The notes under the pieces are model-generated. The model searched no databases and was not told the DNA's origin. It worked only from the letters and a program-made list of their open reading frames with translations. 64,000 nucleotides of DNA from NORP240 sp046047495 (lineage in GTDB: Bacteria; Pseudomonadota; Gammaproteobacteria; Pseudomonadales; Pseudohongiellaceae), in assembly GCA_046047495.1 (NCBI GenBank), contig JBJOHV010000089.1, forward strand, positions 33,055-97,054. Direction: 5' to 3'. Numbering within the stretch: position 1 is the first letter of the stretch; each line of letters starts with the position of its first letter. This document shows, piece by piece, positions 46,419-55,387 of this stretch. A program made the translations under genes and the position numbers.

Positions 46419-48067
46419 ATTTCAAACGTGTTATCTCCATGGGCATGGGCTGCGCCCTGCTGCTGTCCCATCTTGCCCTGGCCCAGGTGCCCTACGAGCG
46501 CATCCTCAATGCCGCTGACGAACCCCACAACTGGCTGACCTATAACGGGGGTTACCTGAGCCAGCGGCACAGCCTGCTGGACCAGATCACTCCGGACAAC
46601 GTGCAGGATCTGCAACTGCAGTGGATGCTGCCCAACCAGGTGTTCGGCGCCTGGCAATCCAATCCCATCGTGGTGGATGGAGTCATGTACATCACTCAGC
46701 GACCCAATGACGTGTTGGCGGTGGATGCCGTCACCGGGCGGGTATTCTGGGTGTACAAACACACCAATGCGGAAAACGCACGGGTTTGTTGCGGCGCCAA
46801 CAACCGGGGCGTCGCGGTGCTGGGTGACAAGGTCTTCATGGGCACCCTGGACGCCCATCTGGTGGCACTGGATCGCATCAACGGCAAACCCCTGTGGCAG
46901 GTCGCGGTGGGCGATGTGAACCTGGCGTACTCGGTGACCATGGCCCCGCTGGTGGTGAAAGACAAAGTCATCGTCGGCGTGGGCGGTGGCGAGTACGGCA
47001 TTCGCGGCTTTGTGGTGGCTTACGATGCGGAAACCGGCGAGGAGGCCTGGAAGTTTTACACCATTCCCGGCCCCGGCGAACCCAACCACGACACCTGGGA
47101 TCCGGACGACTGGCAATACGGTGGTGCTCCGGTATGGATCACCGGCTCTTTCGATCCCGAACTGAATCTCACTTATTGGGGAGTGGGCAATCCCGGCCCG
47201 GACTGGAACGCGGAACAACGCCCGGGGGATAACCTTTACTCCGACTCCGTGGTGGCCCTGGATGCCGATACCGGTGAGCTGCGATGGCATTTCCAGTTCA
47301 CCCCCAACGACGGTTATGACTACGATGCCGTGCAGGTGCCCGTGCTGGTTGACCGGCAATGGCAGGGCCAGGCCCGCAAGCTGATGCTGTGGGCCAACCG
47401 CAATGGCTACTTCTATGTGCTGGACCGTACCAATGGTCAGTTCCTGCTGGGCAAACCCTATGTGAAGGTCAACTGGTCCAGCGGCCTGGATGCCAATGGC
47501 CGCCCCATTCCCACTCCGCAGCCGGAAGGCATGCCCACCTGGCCGGGCAATCAGGGTGGCACCAACTGGTACCCGCCGTCCTATTCCCCCAGCACCGGTC
47601 TGTTCTATTTCTCGTCGTGGGAGGATTACGCAACCATTTACCGGGCCGAGGAGCAGGAATATGAACCCGGCCGCGCCTTCCTGGGTGGCGGCTTCTCCGT
47701 ATTGGCACCCGCCCAGGGCGCCCCCACCGTGGGCATCGGCCGCACCAATCCCATCAACACCTGGACCGATGAAGTGGGACATGCGGCACTGCAGGCCATC
47801 GATCCGGACACTGGTGAAGCAGTGTGGAAGTACGAGCAATTTGACGTGACTGACAGCGGCATGCTCACCACTGCCAGCGATCTGTTGTTCACCGGCGGTC
47901 GCGAAGGACATCTCCATGCCCTGCATGCCCGCACCGGCGAGCTGTTATGGCGAGTGGCACTGGGCGGCCAGATCGCCATGGCACCGGTCACCTACATGGT
48001 GGACGGCAAGCAGTACGTGACGGTCAATGCGGGCAACACCATGGTGACCTTCGCCCTGCGGAACTGA
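46415..48067 (+). CDS. PQQ-dependent (quinoprotein) dehydrogenase, methanol/ethanol family
   Basis: The 550-residue protein has a signal peptide (ending LA-QV near 24) and an eight-bladed propeller. It has the vicinal cysteines C125-C126 that form the ring over PQQ, GGAPVWITGSFDPELNL with the stacking Trp, and metal ligands matching those of methanol dehydrogenase: E193 (GGGEYGIRG) and N259 (GVGNPGPD). D302 is the catalytic Asp in NDGYDYDAV. D304, two residues on, is the position that is Asp in lanthanide enzymes (XoxF, PedH) and Ala or Ser in calcium enzymes. No fused cytochrome is present, in keeping with the separate one upstream. It should oxidise an alcohol or aldehyde in the periplasm; the substrate is unknown. 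No PQQ synthesis genes are in the window. Confidence 0.92.
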   Translation: MNFKRVISMGMGCALLLSHLALAQVPYERILNAADEPHNWLTYNGGYLSQRHSLLDQITPDNVQDLQLQWMLPNQVFGAWQSNPIVVDGVMYITQRPNDVLAVDAVTGRVFWVYKHTNAENARVCCGANNRGVAVLGDKVFMGTLDAHLVALDRINGKPLWQVAVGDVNLAYSVTMAPLVVKDKVIVGVGGGEYGIRGFVVAYDAETGEEAWKFYTIPGPGEPNHDTWDPDDWQYGGAPVWITGSFDPELNLTYWGVGNPGPDWNAEQRPGDNLYSDSVVALDADTGELRWHFQFTPNDGYDYDAVQVPVLVDRQWQGQARKLMLWANRNGYFYVLDRTNGQFLLGKPYVKVNWSSGLDANGRPIPTPQPEGMPTWPGNQGGTNWYPPSYSPSTGLFYFSSWEDYATIYRAEEQEYEPGRAFLGGGFSVLAPAQGAPTVGIGRTNPINTWTDEVGHAALQAIDPDTGEAVWKYEQFDVTDSGMLTTASDLLFTGGREGHLHALHARTGELLWRVALGGQIAMAPVTYMVDGKQYVTVNAGNTMVTFALRN

Positions 48068-48088
48068 CCGGAAGCTCCCGGCCGACCC

Positions 48089-49846
48089 CTAGGCCGCCCG
48101 GGACTCGGTGAACTGCAGCCGCGCCAGCTTGGCATACAGAGGGCAGCTGAGCAGCAATTCCTGGTGGGAGCCCTGGGCAATCAGATGGCCCCCTTCCAGC
48201 ACCGCGATTCGATCCACGTTCATGACCGTTGCCAGACGATGGGCGATGACCAGGGAGGTGCGCCCGGCCATCAACTGTTCCAGGGCCAGTTGCACCTTGC
48301 GCTCGCTTTCCGCGTCCAGGGCGCTGGTGGCCTCATCCAACAGCAGAATCCGCGGATCCTTCAAGATCGCCCTTGCGATGGCAATGCGCTGTTTCTGGCC
48401 ACCGGACAGGCGGATGCCCGACTCCCCCAGGTAACTGTCATAGCCCTGGGGCAGGGCCTCGATGAATTCGCTGGCAAAGGCGGCTTCCGCCGCCGCCCTG
48501 ACCTCGCCATCACTGGCGTCGGGTCTCCCATAACGAATGTTATCCCACACATTGCCGGTGAACAGGGTGGGTTGCTGGGACACGATGGCGATATGGCGTC
48601 GCAGGTCCGCGGGATCCAGTTGGCGCAAATCGATACCGTCCACCCGGATGCTGCCGGCCTGGGGATCGTAGAAACGCAGCACCAGATCGAACAGGGTGGT
48701 CTTGCCCGCCCCAGACGGCCCCACCAATGCCAGACTCTCGCCGGGGGCGACCTTCAGGCTGACACCATTCAATGCCGGTGAGTCGGGCCGAGAGCGATAG
48801 CGGAACGTGACGTCTTCCAATTGCAATGCCCCCTGGATGTGTTGCGGCAACTGCCGGGGCTGTGCCGGTGCCAGGATCTCACTGGGTGCCTCCAGCAGCT
48901 CCATCAACCGTTCCAGGGCCCCTGCTGCCCGCTGCAGCTCGCTGATGACCTGGCTGATGGCGCCAACCGCGGACGCCACCAGCACCGCATAGGCCACGAA
49001 CGCGGTCAGCTCGCCGGCCGACATGGTGCCACTGATCACATCCTGACCGCCCACCCAGATCATCACCGCCAGGGCAGCGAACACCAGAGTCATTACAATC
49101 GTTATCAGGAAGGCCCGCATGCGGATGCGATCCAGGGCCACGCCAAAGGCGGTTTCCACATGGCGGGTAAACATGGATCTGTCATGCTGCTGATGGTTGT
49201 AGGCCTGCACGGTCTTGATCTGCTGGATGCTCTCCCCCACGTAGGCACCCACATTGGCGATCTCATCCTGGCTGTCGCGGGACAGGCGCCGCACCTTGCG
49301 GCCGAAGAACATAATGGGCCCGATCACCAGGGGAATACAGAACATCACCACACTGGTGAGCTTGGGGTTGGTGATGAACAGGAAGATGGTGCCACCCACC
49401 AGCATCAGCAGGTTGCGCAGGGCGATGGAGGCGGAGGAGCCGATGACCGACTGGATCAGGGTGGTGTCGGTGGTGATGCGGGACTGGATCTCACCGCTCA
49501 GGTTGTCCTCGAAATAACCGGGGTGCAGTTCGATGATGTGGTCATACACCGCCTTGCGGATGTCGGCCGTGACCCGCTCACCCAGCCATGACACCCAATA
49601 GAAGCGTGCGAACGTGCCGACGGCCTGCAGCACCGCGACCACCAGAAAGCCCAGGATGGCCAGATTGAGCTGATCGGGGGAGCCCGCCACGAAACCATTG
49701 TCGACGATGATGCGCACGAACTGCACCAGCCCCAGGGACAGTGCGGCCGTAAACACCAGAGCCACCATCGCCCATGTCATCTGGCGGGTGTAAGGCAGCA
49801 GGAAGACCAGTGCCTTGCGCAGCAGTGTGGAGGTGGATTTCGACAT
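48089..49846 (-). CDS. ABC exporter, fused permease and ATPase (MsbA/multidrug type)
   Basis: About 585 residues: a six-helix membrane domain (to about 320), then the nucleotide-binding domain. That domain has Walker A GPSGAGKTTLF, the signature IRLSGGQKQRIAIARA, Walker B ILLLDEATSALD and the H-loop VIAHRLATV. It is a half-transporter and would act as a homodimer. The subfamily is that of bacterial lipid or multidrug exporters; the substrate is not known. The ATG at 49846 is preferred over the TTG three codons earlier. It converges on the PQQ dehydrogenase gene and stands alone. Confidence 0.92.
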   Translation of the reverse strand: MSKSTSTLLRKALVFLLPYTRQMTWAMVALVFTAALSLGLVQFVRIIVDNGFVAGSPDQLNLAILGFLVVAVLQAVGTFARFYWVSWLGERVTADIRKAVYDHIIELHPGYFEDNLSGEIQSRITTDTTLIQSVIGSSASIALRNLLMLVGGTIFLFITNPKLTSVVMFCIPLVIGPIMFFGRKVRRLSRDSQDEIANVGAYVGESIQQIKTVQAYNHQQHDRSMFTRHVETAFGVALDRIRMRAFLITIVMTLVFAALAVMIWVGGQDVISGTMSAGELTAFVAYAVLVASAVGAISQVISELQRAAGALERLMELLEAPSEILAPAQPRQLPQHIQGALQLEDVTFRYRSRPDSPALNGVSLKVAPGESLALVGPSGAGKTTLFDLVLRFYDPQAGSIRVDGIDLRQLDPADLRRHIAIVSQQPTLFTGNVWDNIRYGRPDASDGEVRAAAEAAFASEFIEALPQGYDSYLGESGIRLSGGQKQRIAIARAILKDPRILLLDEATSALDAESERKVQLALEQLMAGRTSLVIAHRLATVMNVDRIAVLEGGHLIAQGSHQELLLSCPLYAKLARLQFTESRAA

Positions 49847-49957
49847 GGCGGGCAATGTAGCAGCTCCGGTTGCGATTGCAAGCCGACGGGATGATGGCCG
49901 TCATGCATGGTATGCTCGCGATCGACCGACAGGGACGGGCACTGCCGAGGAGCCGCC

Positions 49958-50947
49958 ATGAAAGCCGTCATCTGGTCTCATTACGGACCACCGGAAGTTT
50001 TGCATCTTGAAGACATCGCCCGGCCGGTGCCCGGAGACACTGAAGTACTGGTACGAACCCGCGCCGCCAATGTGTTTGCCGGAGACTGTGAGCTGCGGCG
50101 CTTTCAACTCAATGCCCTTTACTGGCTTCCCATCCGCCTGCTCATCGGCATCCGCCGTCCGCGACCACGCTACCGGGTCCTCGGTCAGGAGTTTGCCGGC
50201 GATGTTGTGGCCGTAGGCAGCAAGGTCAGCGACTTCGCCGTGGGTGATGCCGTCTACGGTCCCCTGGGCCTCGGTGGCGCCTATGCCGAATACCTGACAG
50301 CCGGCACCCGCTGCCTGGGCAGAAAGCCAGCCACTGTCAGTTATGAGGAGGCCTCCGTGCTCAGCGTGGGGGGACTCAATGCGCTGCATTTTCTTCGGGT
50401 GGCGGGCATCACTCCCGATCAGCCGCCCAAAAAGATCCTGCTCAACGGCGCTGCCGGCAGCATCGGAACCGTCGCCCTGCAACTGGCCAAGCTGGCCGGT
50501 GCGGACGTCACAGTCGTGGACTCCACACACAAATTGAACGCCCTGCGGGAACTGGGCGCGGACCGGCTGATCGACTACACACGGGAGGATTTCACCGCCA
50601 GTGGCGAAACCTATGACGTCATCATCGACATCGTGGGCAGGTGCCGCTACTTCCCTACCCTGCGCTGTCTGAAACCCGGCGGCATGCTGGTGCTGGGCAA
50701 TCCGCCGGTGCGTCATATCCTGCTGCGGTGGTGGTCAGCCCTGTTCAGTCGCCACAAGGTGCGCATCGCATTGGCCGGTTATGCACAGAACGACCTGGAC
50801 CACCTGACCCGGCTGTTGGCAACCGGCCGGCTCAAGGCGGTGATCGACAGGCGTTTCAGACTGGAGGCGGTGGTGGAGGCCCACCGTTACGTGGAAAGCG
50901 GACAGCGGATCGGCAATGTGGTCCTCACCTTGGGCGAGGACCACTGA
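49958..50947 (+). CDS. MDR-family NAD(P)-dependent oxidoreductase (quinone oxidoreductase-like)
   Basis: The 329-residue protein is a medium-chain dehydrogenase/reductase without zinc-binding cysteines. It has KAVIWSHYGPPEVLHLED at the N-terminus, the nucleotide loop LNGAAGSIGTVALQLAKLAG around 165-185 and LGADRLIDYTREDF. Family members reduce quinones, enones or other carbonyls with NADPH. The start is the ATG at 49958, seven bases after GAGGAG; a longer frame upstream lacks a ribosome site. It converges with the next gene 10 bases away. Confidence 0.88.
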   Translation: MKAVIWSHYGPPEVLHLEDIARPVPGDTEVLVRTRAANVFAGDCELRRFQLNALYWLPIRLLIGIRRPRPRYRVLGQEFAGDVVAVGSKVSDFAVGDAVYGPLGLGGAYAEYLTAGTRCLGRKPATVSYEEASVLSVGGLNALHFLRVAGITPDQPPKKILLNGAAGSIGTVALQLAKLAGADVTVVDSTHKLNALRELGADRLIDYTREDFTASGETYDVIIDIVGRCRYFPTLRCLKPGGMLVLGNPPVRHILLRWWSALFSRHKVRIALAGYAQNDLDHLTRLLATGRLKAVIDRRFRLEAVVEAHRYVESGQRIGNVVLTLGEDH

Positions 50948-50957
50948 TCCGGGATAA

Positions 50958-51998
50958 TTATTGGGTGCGGGCGGCTTCCATTTCCTGGCGGCGGGCACCG
51001 GCCAGGATACCGGGCAATGCATAATTGCCCTCGTGACAGGCATACTCGTACACCGGCCCTTCCGTGGCGTGATAGCTCAGCTCCGCGGTCCAGGGCTGAC
51101 TGTAGAGATTGCTGTCTTCCACAGTGAAGCGATACACCACTTCGGTTTCCGAATAGCGGGTGAAGCGTTCGGTGATCCTGCCCTGGGCGGTGATGGGTAT
51201 GGAGCTCTGGCCCATCTGCAGGGGATTGATGTTCACCGTCTCCACCACCAGTGTGTCGCCTTCCCACCAGCCCCGGGAATCCCCCAGCCACTGCTTCAGT
51301 ACCGTGGGCCGCAGATTGGCACGGGCCTCCTCGGCGGAGTCATAAAGGGGAATGATGCGGGCGTCGTGCACCATCTCCACCAGGATCACGAAGTAATCAT
51401 CAGTCTGCACGAACTCGTAGGTGCTGTTGTACAGGGTACCCATCATGCCGGGTCCGGAGGTGTTGCCGAAGCCGATCAGGCAACGCTCCGCCAAAGGAAT
51501 GGCCTCGGGGCCGGAAGCGTCACCGACCCCGGTCAAATAGCGGCTGCCGAAGTTGGGCCGTTCGAAATCCGGAGTGGGATTTTCCACCCGGGGCACCTGG
51601 CCATTTTCCGGATTGATGATATAGGAACTGCGGAACTCGCCCTTTACCAGCGCCAGGGTGGAACCTGGATCGATCCAGAATTCGTTGTAGCCCCGCAGGC
51701 CGAAGTCGAAACTGCCCGCCGGCGGGGCGCCGGTTTCAGGATCGATGATCTGATCGCCGTCCACCTCGCCGATGGGCAGGCCTGCCACCGAGGTGCTGGC
51801 GATGATCTGGGCGGCTTCCTCGGGGGTCACCACCAGTTTCTCCACACCCCGTGGCCGGGTGAGGCCGGTGAGTGAGGCGTTGGTCCAGGTGCCGGTGAGA
51901 TCGGGGCGCCCGGATTGGGCCATGACGGCCGTGGCGCAGAGGCTCAGGCTGATGCCGAGCAGGCTGCAGTACAGGGAGGTTCGACGTCGGTTGGGCAT
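50958..51998 (-). CDS. exported protein of unrecognised family
   Basis: The 346-residue protein has a clear signal peptide (residues 1-27, ending AVMA-QS) and a mature start GRPDLTGTWTN. Later come RGYNEFWIDPGS, GDSRGWWEGDTLVVETVNIN and the C-terminal YEYACHEGNYALPGIL. The sequence is mostly beta and aromatic-rich, suggesting a soluble periplasmic beta-sandwich or lipocalin-like fold. I have met such GTWT/WWEGDTLVVET proteins in gammaproteobacterial and acidobacterial genomes without an assigned function. It stands alone between a converging gene and the DUF885 gene, which is 75 bases upstream on the same strand. Confidence 0.75.
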   Translation of the reverse strand: MPNRRRTSLYCSLLGISLSLCATAVMAQSGRPDLTGTWTNASLTGLTRPRGVEKLVVTPEEAAQIIASTSVAGLPIGEVDGDQIIDPETGAPPAGSFDFGLRGYNEFWIDPGSTLALVKGEFRSSYIINPENGQVPRVENPTPDFERPNFGSRYLTGVGDASGPEAIPLAERCLIGFGNTSGPGMMGTLYNSTYEFVQTDDYFVILVEMVHDARIIPLYDSAEEARANLRPTVLKQWLGDSRGWWEGDTLVVETVNINPLQMGQSSIPITAQGRITERFTRYSETEVVYRFTVEDSNLYSQPWTAELSYHATEGPVYEYACHEGNYALPGILAGARRQEMEAARTQ

Positions 51999-52073
51999 GG
52001 CTAAGCTCCTGATTGGGTTGGACTTGCCGGGAGTGGGCCCGATTATACTCCCAGTCGCGGGAAACGTCCTGCT

Positions 52074-53921
52074 TTACAGGTGCAGGCTCTGCTCATAGGC
52101 GATCCACTCGTCCACGATGCGCTCCAGCAGGGTCAGGGGCACCACCCCGGCACCCAGTACCGTGTTGTGGAAATCCCGGATGGAAAAATAATTGCCCAGG
52201 CTGGTGCGGGCCTTCTCCCGCAATTCCACGATCTTGAGTTGACCGATCATATAAGAACAGGCCTGACCCGGGCGCACGATGTAGCGGTCCACCTCGCTGG
52301 GGGCGATGCCGTAGTCGATGGCCTGCTGCCGGGTCCATCCCTGGGTGTGCAGTCCGGTGTCCACCACCAGGCGCCGGGCACGGAACAGGGCGCTGTTCAA
52401 CTGACCCAGCAAGCCTTCGATATCCCCGTCATACCAGCCCTCTTCCGCCGCCAGCTGCTCCGCGTACAGGGCCCAGCCTTCGGTCACGGCGGCGATGCCG
52501 CCGTAGGCGCGCATCTGCATGAAGCGCGGCAGGGCGGTATTCTCGCGGATGAGGGCCAACTGGAAGTGGTGACCCGGAATGGTCTCGTGATAGGCGGTGG
52601 AGCGCTTGCCGAATCCGGTCAGCTGGTTGCTGCGCAGGGGCAGCTGATAGATGGCCGGACGGCTGCCATCCAGCGGCGCGGCCGAATAGCTGGCGGGCCG
52701 GTTCTCCCAGAGAAACTCCGGATAGGGCTGGGCGATCACCGGGGTCACGGGCATACGGTCGAACAGTTCGGTGGCCCGCTGCCAGGCATCCTCCAGATAA
52801 CCCCGCACATCGCTCACCAGTTGGGCCCTGCCCTCGTCGGTATCGGGGTAGGCCAAGCCTTCCTCCAGCACCGACACACGCTCCTGAATCGTGCCCTCCG
52901 TCAGGCCGATCTGGCGCAACAGAGCGTCCATCTCCGCCTCGATGCGTGCCACCTGTTGCAGGCCGATCTGATGAATCTCGTCGGCAGTCAGGTCCGTGGT
53001 GGTGTAAACCTTCAGGCGGTTCTGGTACACCACCTCACCGTTCTCGAAGCGTGAGATGCCCGCCTCGTCGGTGGCCGTGGGAATCTGGGACTGCAGCTGG
53101 GCGATGCCCGCCCGCCATGCCGGATAGATCTCCCCGGTCAGAATCTGTGTCGCCTCCGCGATGAGCTGTTCCCGGCGGGTCGCCTCCAACCCGGTGAGAT
53201 CCCCAGACTTGTCCACCAGGGTGGCGACGAAGGGATTGTCCGCCGCAGCATCACTCACAAAGCGTTCCATCTGTTCTATGGTGGTGCGGAGAATGAATGC
53301 GGGCAGATTGATGCCCAGCGCCATGCGCCGGGCGGATTCGTCGATGGCCTCCTGCATCCGCTCGTCCACGGCACGCAGACGAATCACATAATTCTCCGCA
53401 TCGACGGCATCCTGAAACGGATGATTGAGAGAGAAGGCGGTCACCAGTCCCACATTGGCGCCTTCCAGCTGTTGCAGCGGGAAATCCACGTAATCCAGGA
53501 ACGGTTCACTGTCCACCCGCTGCTGCAACAGGGCCTGCATCACCTCGGCGGACAGCCGTTGCTCCGGGGTGGCATGGGTCAAATCCAGCTGCTGCAACCC
53601 GGCCAGCCCTTCCCGGGCCAGGGCGATGGTGGCCAGCTGATGCTCCATGGTCCAGGGGGTCAGCTGCTGTTCCAGCTCATTCTGCCTGGCACCGTCGAAA
53701 TAGGCGGAGGACACGGCAAAATTGGGATTGTTCTCCATCCAGCGGTCGGTAAATGCGGTGAAGAATTCATCGATGCGGGCCTGCGCCCCCGCCGCATCGA
53801 CAGCCACGGGATTGGCCGCGGTGGAGTCAACCGGTGCCGGAGCCTCCTCCCGGCAGGAGCCCAGCCCCAGCAGCAGCACCATAACAATCAGAGTACGGTA
53901 ATAGGGTTTCATGCTATTCAT
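52074..53921 (-). CDS. DUF885-family lipoprotein, putative zinc metallopeptidase
   Basis: The 615-residue protein has a lipobox (GLGSC near residue 23), so it is probably lipid-anchored. It is all-helical with the DUF885 signature AYHETIPGHHFQLAL, an HExxPGH metal-binding motif, and a downstream Glu-rich helix EGWALYAEQLAAEEG that supplies the third ligand. This resembles carboxypeptidase Taq-like proteins. Peptidase activity is presumed, not shown. The ATG at 53921 overlaps the stop of the dehydrogenase upstream; AGGAGG lies only two bases before it and 11 before the ATG at 53912, which may be the true start. Confidence 0.85.
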   Translation of the reverse strand: MNSMKPYYRTLIVMVLLLGLGSCREEAPAPVDSTAANPVAVDAAGAQARIDEFFTAFTDRWMENNPNFAVSSAYFDGARQNELEQQLTPWTMEHQLATIALAREGLAGLQQLDLTHATPEQRLSAEVMQALLQQRVDSEPFLDYVDFPLQQLEGANVGLVTAFSLNHPFQDAVDAENYVIRLRAVDERMQEAIDESARRMALGINLPAFILRTTIEQMERFVSDAAADNPFVATLVDKSGDLTGLEATRREQLIAEATQILTGEIYPAWRAGIAQLQSQIPTATDEAGISRFENGEVVYQNRLKVYTTTDLTADEIHQIGLQQVARIEAEMDALLRQIGLTEGTIQERVSVLEEGLAYPDTDEGRAQLVSDVRGYLEDAWQRATELFDRMPVTPVIAQPYPEFLWENRPASYSAAPLDGSRPAIYQLPLRSNQLTGFGKRSTAYHETIPGHHFQLALIRENTALPRFMQMRAYGGIAAVTEGWALYAEQLAAEEGWYDGDIEGLLGQLNSALFRARRLVVDTGLHTQGWTRQQAIDYGIAPSEVDRYIVRPGQACSYMIGQLKIVELREKARTSLGNYFSIRDFHNTVLGAGVVPLTLLERIVDEWIAYEQSLHL

Positions 53922-54784
53922 TTCCTCCTGTAACGCGCCAGCAGACTGGAGGTATCCCAGCGGCTGCCTCCCATGGCCTGGATCTCCTCATAAAAGCCAT
54001 CCACCATGCGCGCCAGGGGCAATTGCGCGCCGTTGCGCCCCGCCTCCGCAAAGGCAATGCCCAGGTCCTTGCGCATCCAGTCCACGGCAAAGCCGAAATC
54101 GTATTTATCCGCCAGCATGGTCTTGTAGCGGTTCTCCATCTGCCAGGAGCCGGCTGCTCCCTTGGAGATGGTTTCGATGAGCGCCTCGCAGTCCAGCCCT
54201 GCCCGCAGGGCGAAATCCAGGCCTTCCGCCAGGCCCTCCACGATGCCGGCAATGCAGATCTGGTTGACCATCTTGGCCAGCTGGCCGCTGCCCACCGGGC
54301 CCAACAGCTTGCTGAAGCGGGCATAGGCGGCGATGACCGGGGCCACCGCATCGTAATCCGCGCCGGTTCCTCCCATCATGACCGTCAACACCCCGTTTTC
54401 GGCTCCTGCCTGCCCGCCGGAAACCGGCGCATCCATGAAACGCCGACCGGACTGCCGGGCAGCCTCCGCCAGTTCCCGGGCCAGGGAGGCGGACGCCGTG
54501 GTGTGATCCACCAGGATGGCCCGCGGTTCCATGCCCGCCAGCGCCCCGTCATCTCCCAGTACCACCTGCCGCACATCCTCGTCATTGCCCACACAGACAA
54601 ACACCATGTCACTGCCCCGGGCTGCGGCAGCGGGAGTCGCCGCCTGCCGGCCGCCGTGGCGCCCACACCAGTTGTCGGCCTTACTGGCAGTGCGGTTGTA
54701 GACACACACGTCGTGCCCCGCGGATTGGAGATGACCTGCCATGGGGTAACCCATGACACCCAGACCGATGAATGTCAGTTTCAT
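53918..54784 (-). CDS. beta-hydroxyacid dehydrogenase (3-hydroxyisobutyrate dehydrogenase family)
   Basis: The 288-residue protein has the NAD(P) loop IGLGVMGYPMAGHL at the N-terminus, the substrate loop DAPVSGGQAGAENG near residue 120 and the catalytic Lys in LAKMVNQICIAGIVEGLAEG. This family covers 3-hydroxyisobutyrate, tartronate-semialdehyde and glyoxylate/succinic-semialdehyde reductases; the exact substrate cannot be read from the sequence. AGGAAA precedes the ATG. It is coupled to the DUF885 gene by a 4-base overlap. Confidence 0.9.
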   Translation of the reverse strand: MKLTFIGLGVMGYPMAGHLQSAGHDVCVYNRTASKADNWCGRHGGRQAATPAAAARGSDMVFVCVGNDEDVRQVVLGDDGALAGMEPRAILVDHTTASASLARELAEAARQSGRRFMDAPVSGGQAGAENGVLTVMMGGTGADYDAVAPVIAAYARFSKLLGPVGSGQLAKMVNQICIAGIVEGLAEGLDFALRAGLDCEALIETISKGAAGSWQMENRYKTMLADKYDFGFAVDWMRKDLGIAFAEAGRNGAQLPLARMVDGFYEEIQAMGGSRWDTSSLLARYRRK

Positions 54785-54949
54785 ACCGCTGTTTCCTTAT
54801 GGCCCCTGGCCAGGTAAAAAATGCCCCATCATAAAGGACGCGACCCGGATTGATAACCTTGGATCCGTGCCGGCAGCAACCAGCGGGAGCCAGCTGGCGG
54901 ACCGTTCGCGAAATTCGCCACTCACTGGCGGAATCCCCCATAACGTGCA

Positions 54950-54971
54950 ACTGAATCAGAGCAAATTCAGT
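54950..54971. promoter_or_regulatory. dyad upstream of the sigma-54-like promoter
   Basis: ACTGAAT and ATTCAGT form perfect seven-base arms around eight bases. A less regular dyad, ATTCGCCA...TGGCGGAAT, lies at 54913-54934, about 85 bases before the expected transcription start, where activator sites of sigma-54 promoters usually are. Confidence 0.35.
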
Positions 54972-54982
54972 GAGTTAGTTTA

Positions 54983-54997
54983 TGGCACGCTTCCTGC
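54983..54997 (+). promoter_or_regulatory. sigma-54 (RpoN) -24/-12 promoter
   Basis: TGGCACG, four bases, then CTGC: the -24 element is an exact consensus match, the -12 element differs by one base from TTGC, and the GG-N10-GC spacing is exact. Transcription would start near 55009, 28 bases before the DUF454 start. Confidence 0.55.
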
Positions 54998-55036
54998 GTG
55001 CCTAGCCCTGAGTCGATCAACACAAGGACACTGAGC

Positions 55037-55387
55037 ATGGCTTTATTCAAGAGCGCAGATGCCTCAATACCCATGCATGGCAAATTTCTCTACGTGCTGG
55101 CAGCGTTCTGCCTGTTGCTGTTGGGCCTGGTGGGGCTGGTTCTGCCGATCATTCCCGGACTGCTGTTCCTGTTCCTGGCCGCCTGGCTGATGACCAAGGT
55201 ATCCAGGCGCTTTGCCGCACTGCTGGATGACAATCCACACCTGGCACGTCATCACGGCTTTCTGCAGCGGACCCGGGGGCTGTCAGGTCTGCAACGCGCC
55301 AAACTGGCAGCCTGGGTGATGGCAAAGACGGTGGTTAAGGGTCTTCAGGCCGTGCCAGCATTGTGGAAGAGATTCCGGATTCCCTGA
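55037..55387 (+). CDS. DUF454 (YbaN-like) inner-membrane protein
   Basis: The 116-residue protein has two close membrane helices around 20-55, including the family segment LLGLVGLVLPIIPGLLFLFLA, then a positively charged cytoplasmic tail. The function is unknown. The ATG at 55037 has AAGGA eight bases before it, and an earlier in-frame start would lie inside the promoter. Control by sigma-54 would tie it to nitrogen status, motility or envelope stress. Confidence 0.8.
   Translation: MALFKSADASIPMHGKFLYVLAAFCLLLLGLVGLVLPIIPGLLFLFLAAWLMTKVSRRFAALLDDNPHLARHHGFLQRTRGLSGLQRAKLAAWVMAKTVVKGLQAVPALWKRFRIP

Noticed and set aside
46388..47926. Long open frame antisense to the PQQ dehydrogenase
   Set aside because: The PQQ dehydrogenase has all active-site residues in its own frame; the antisense frame has none.
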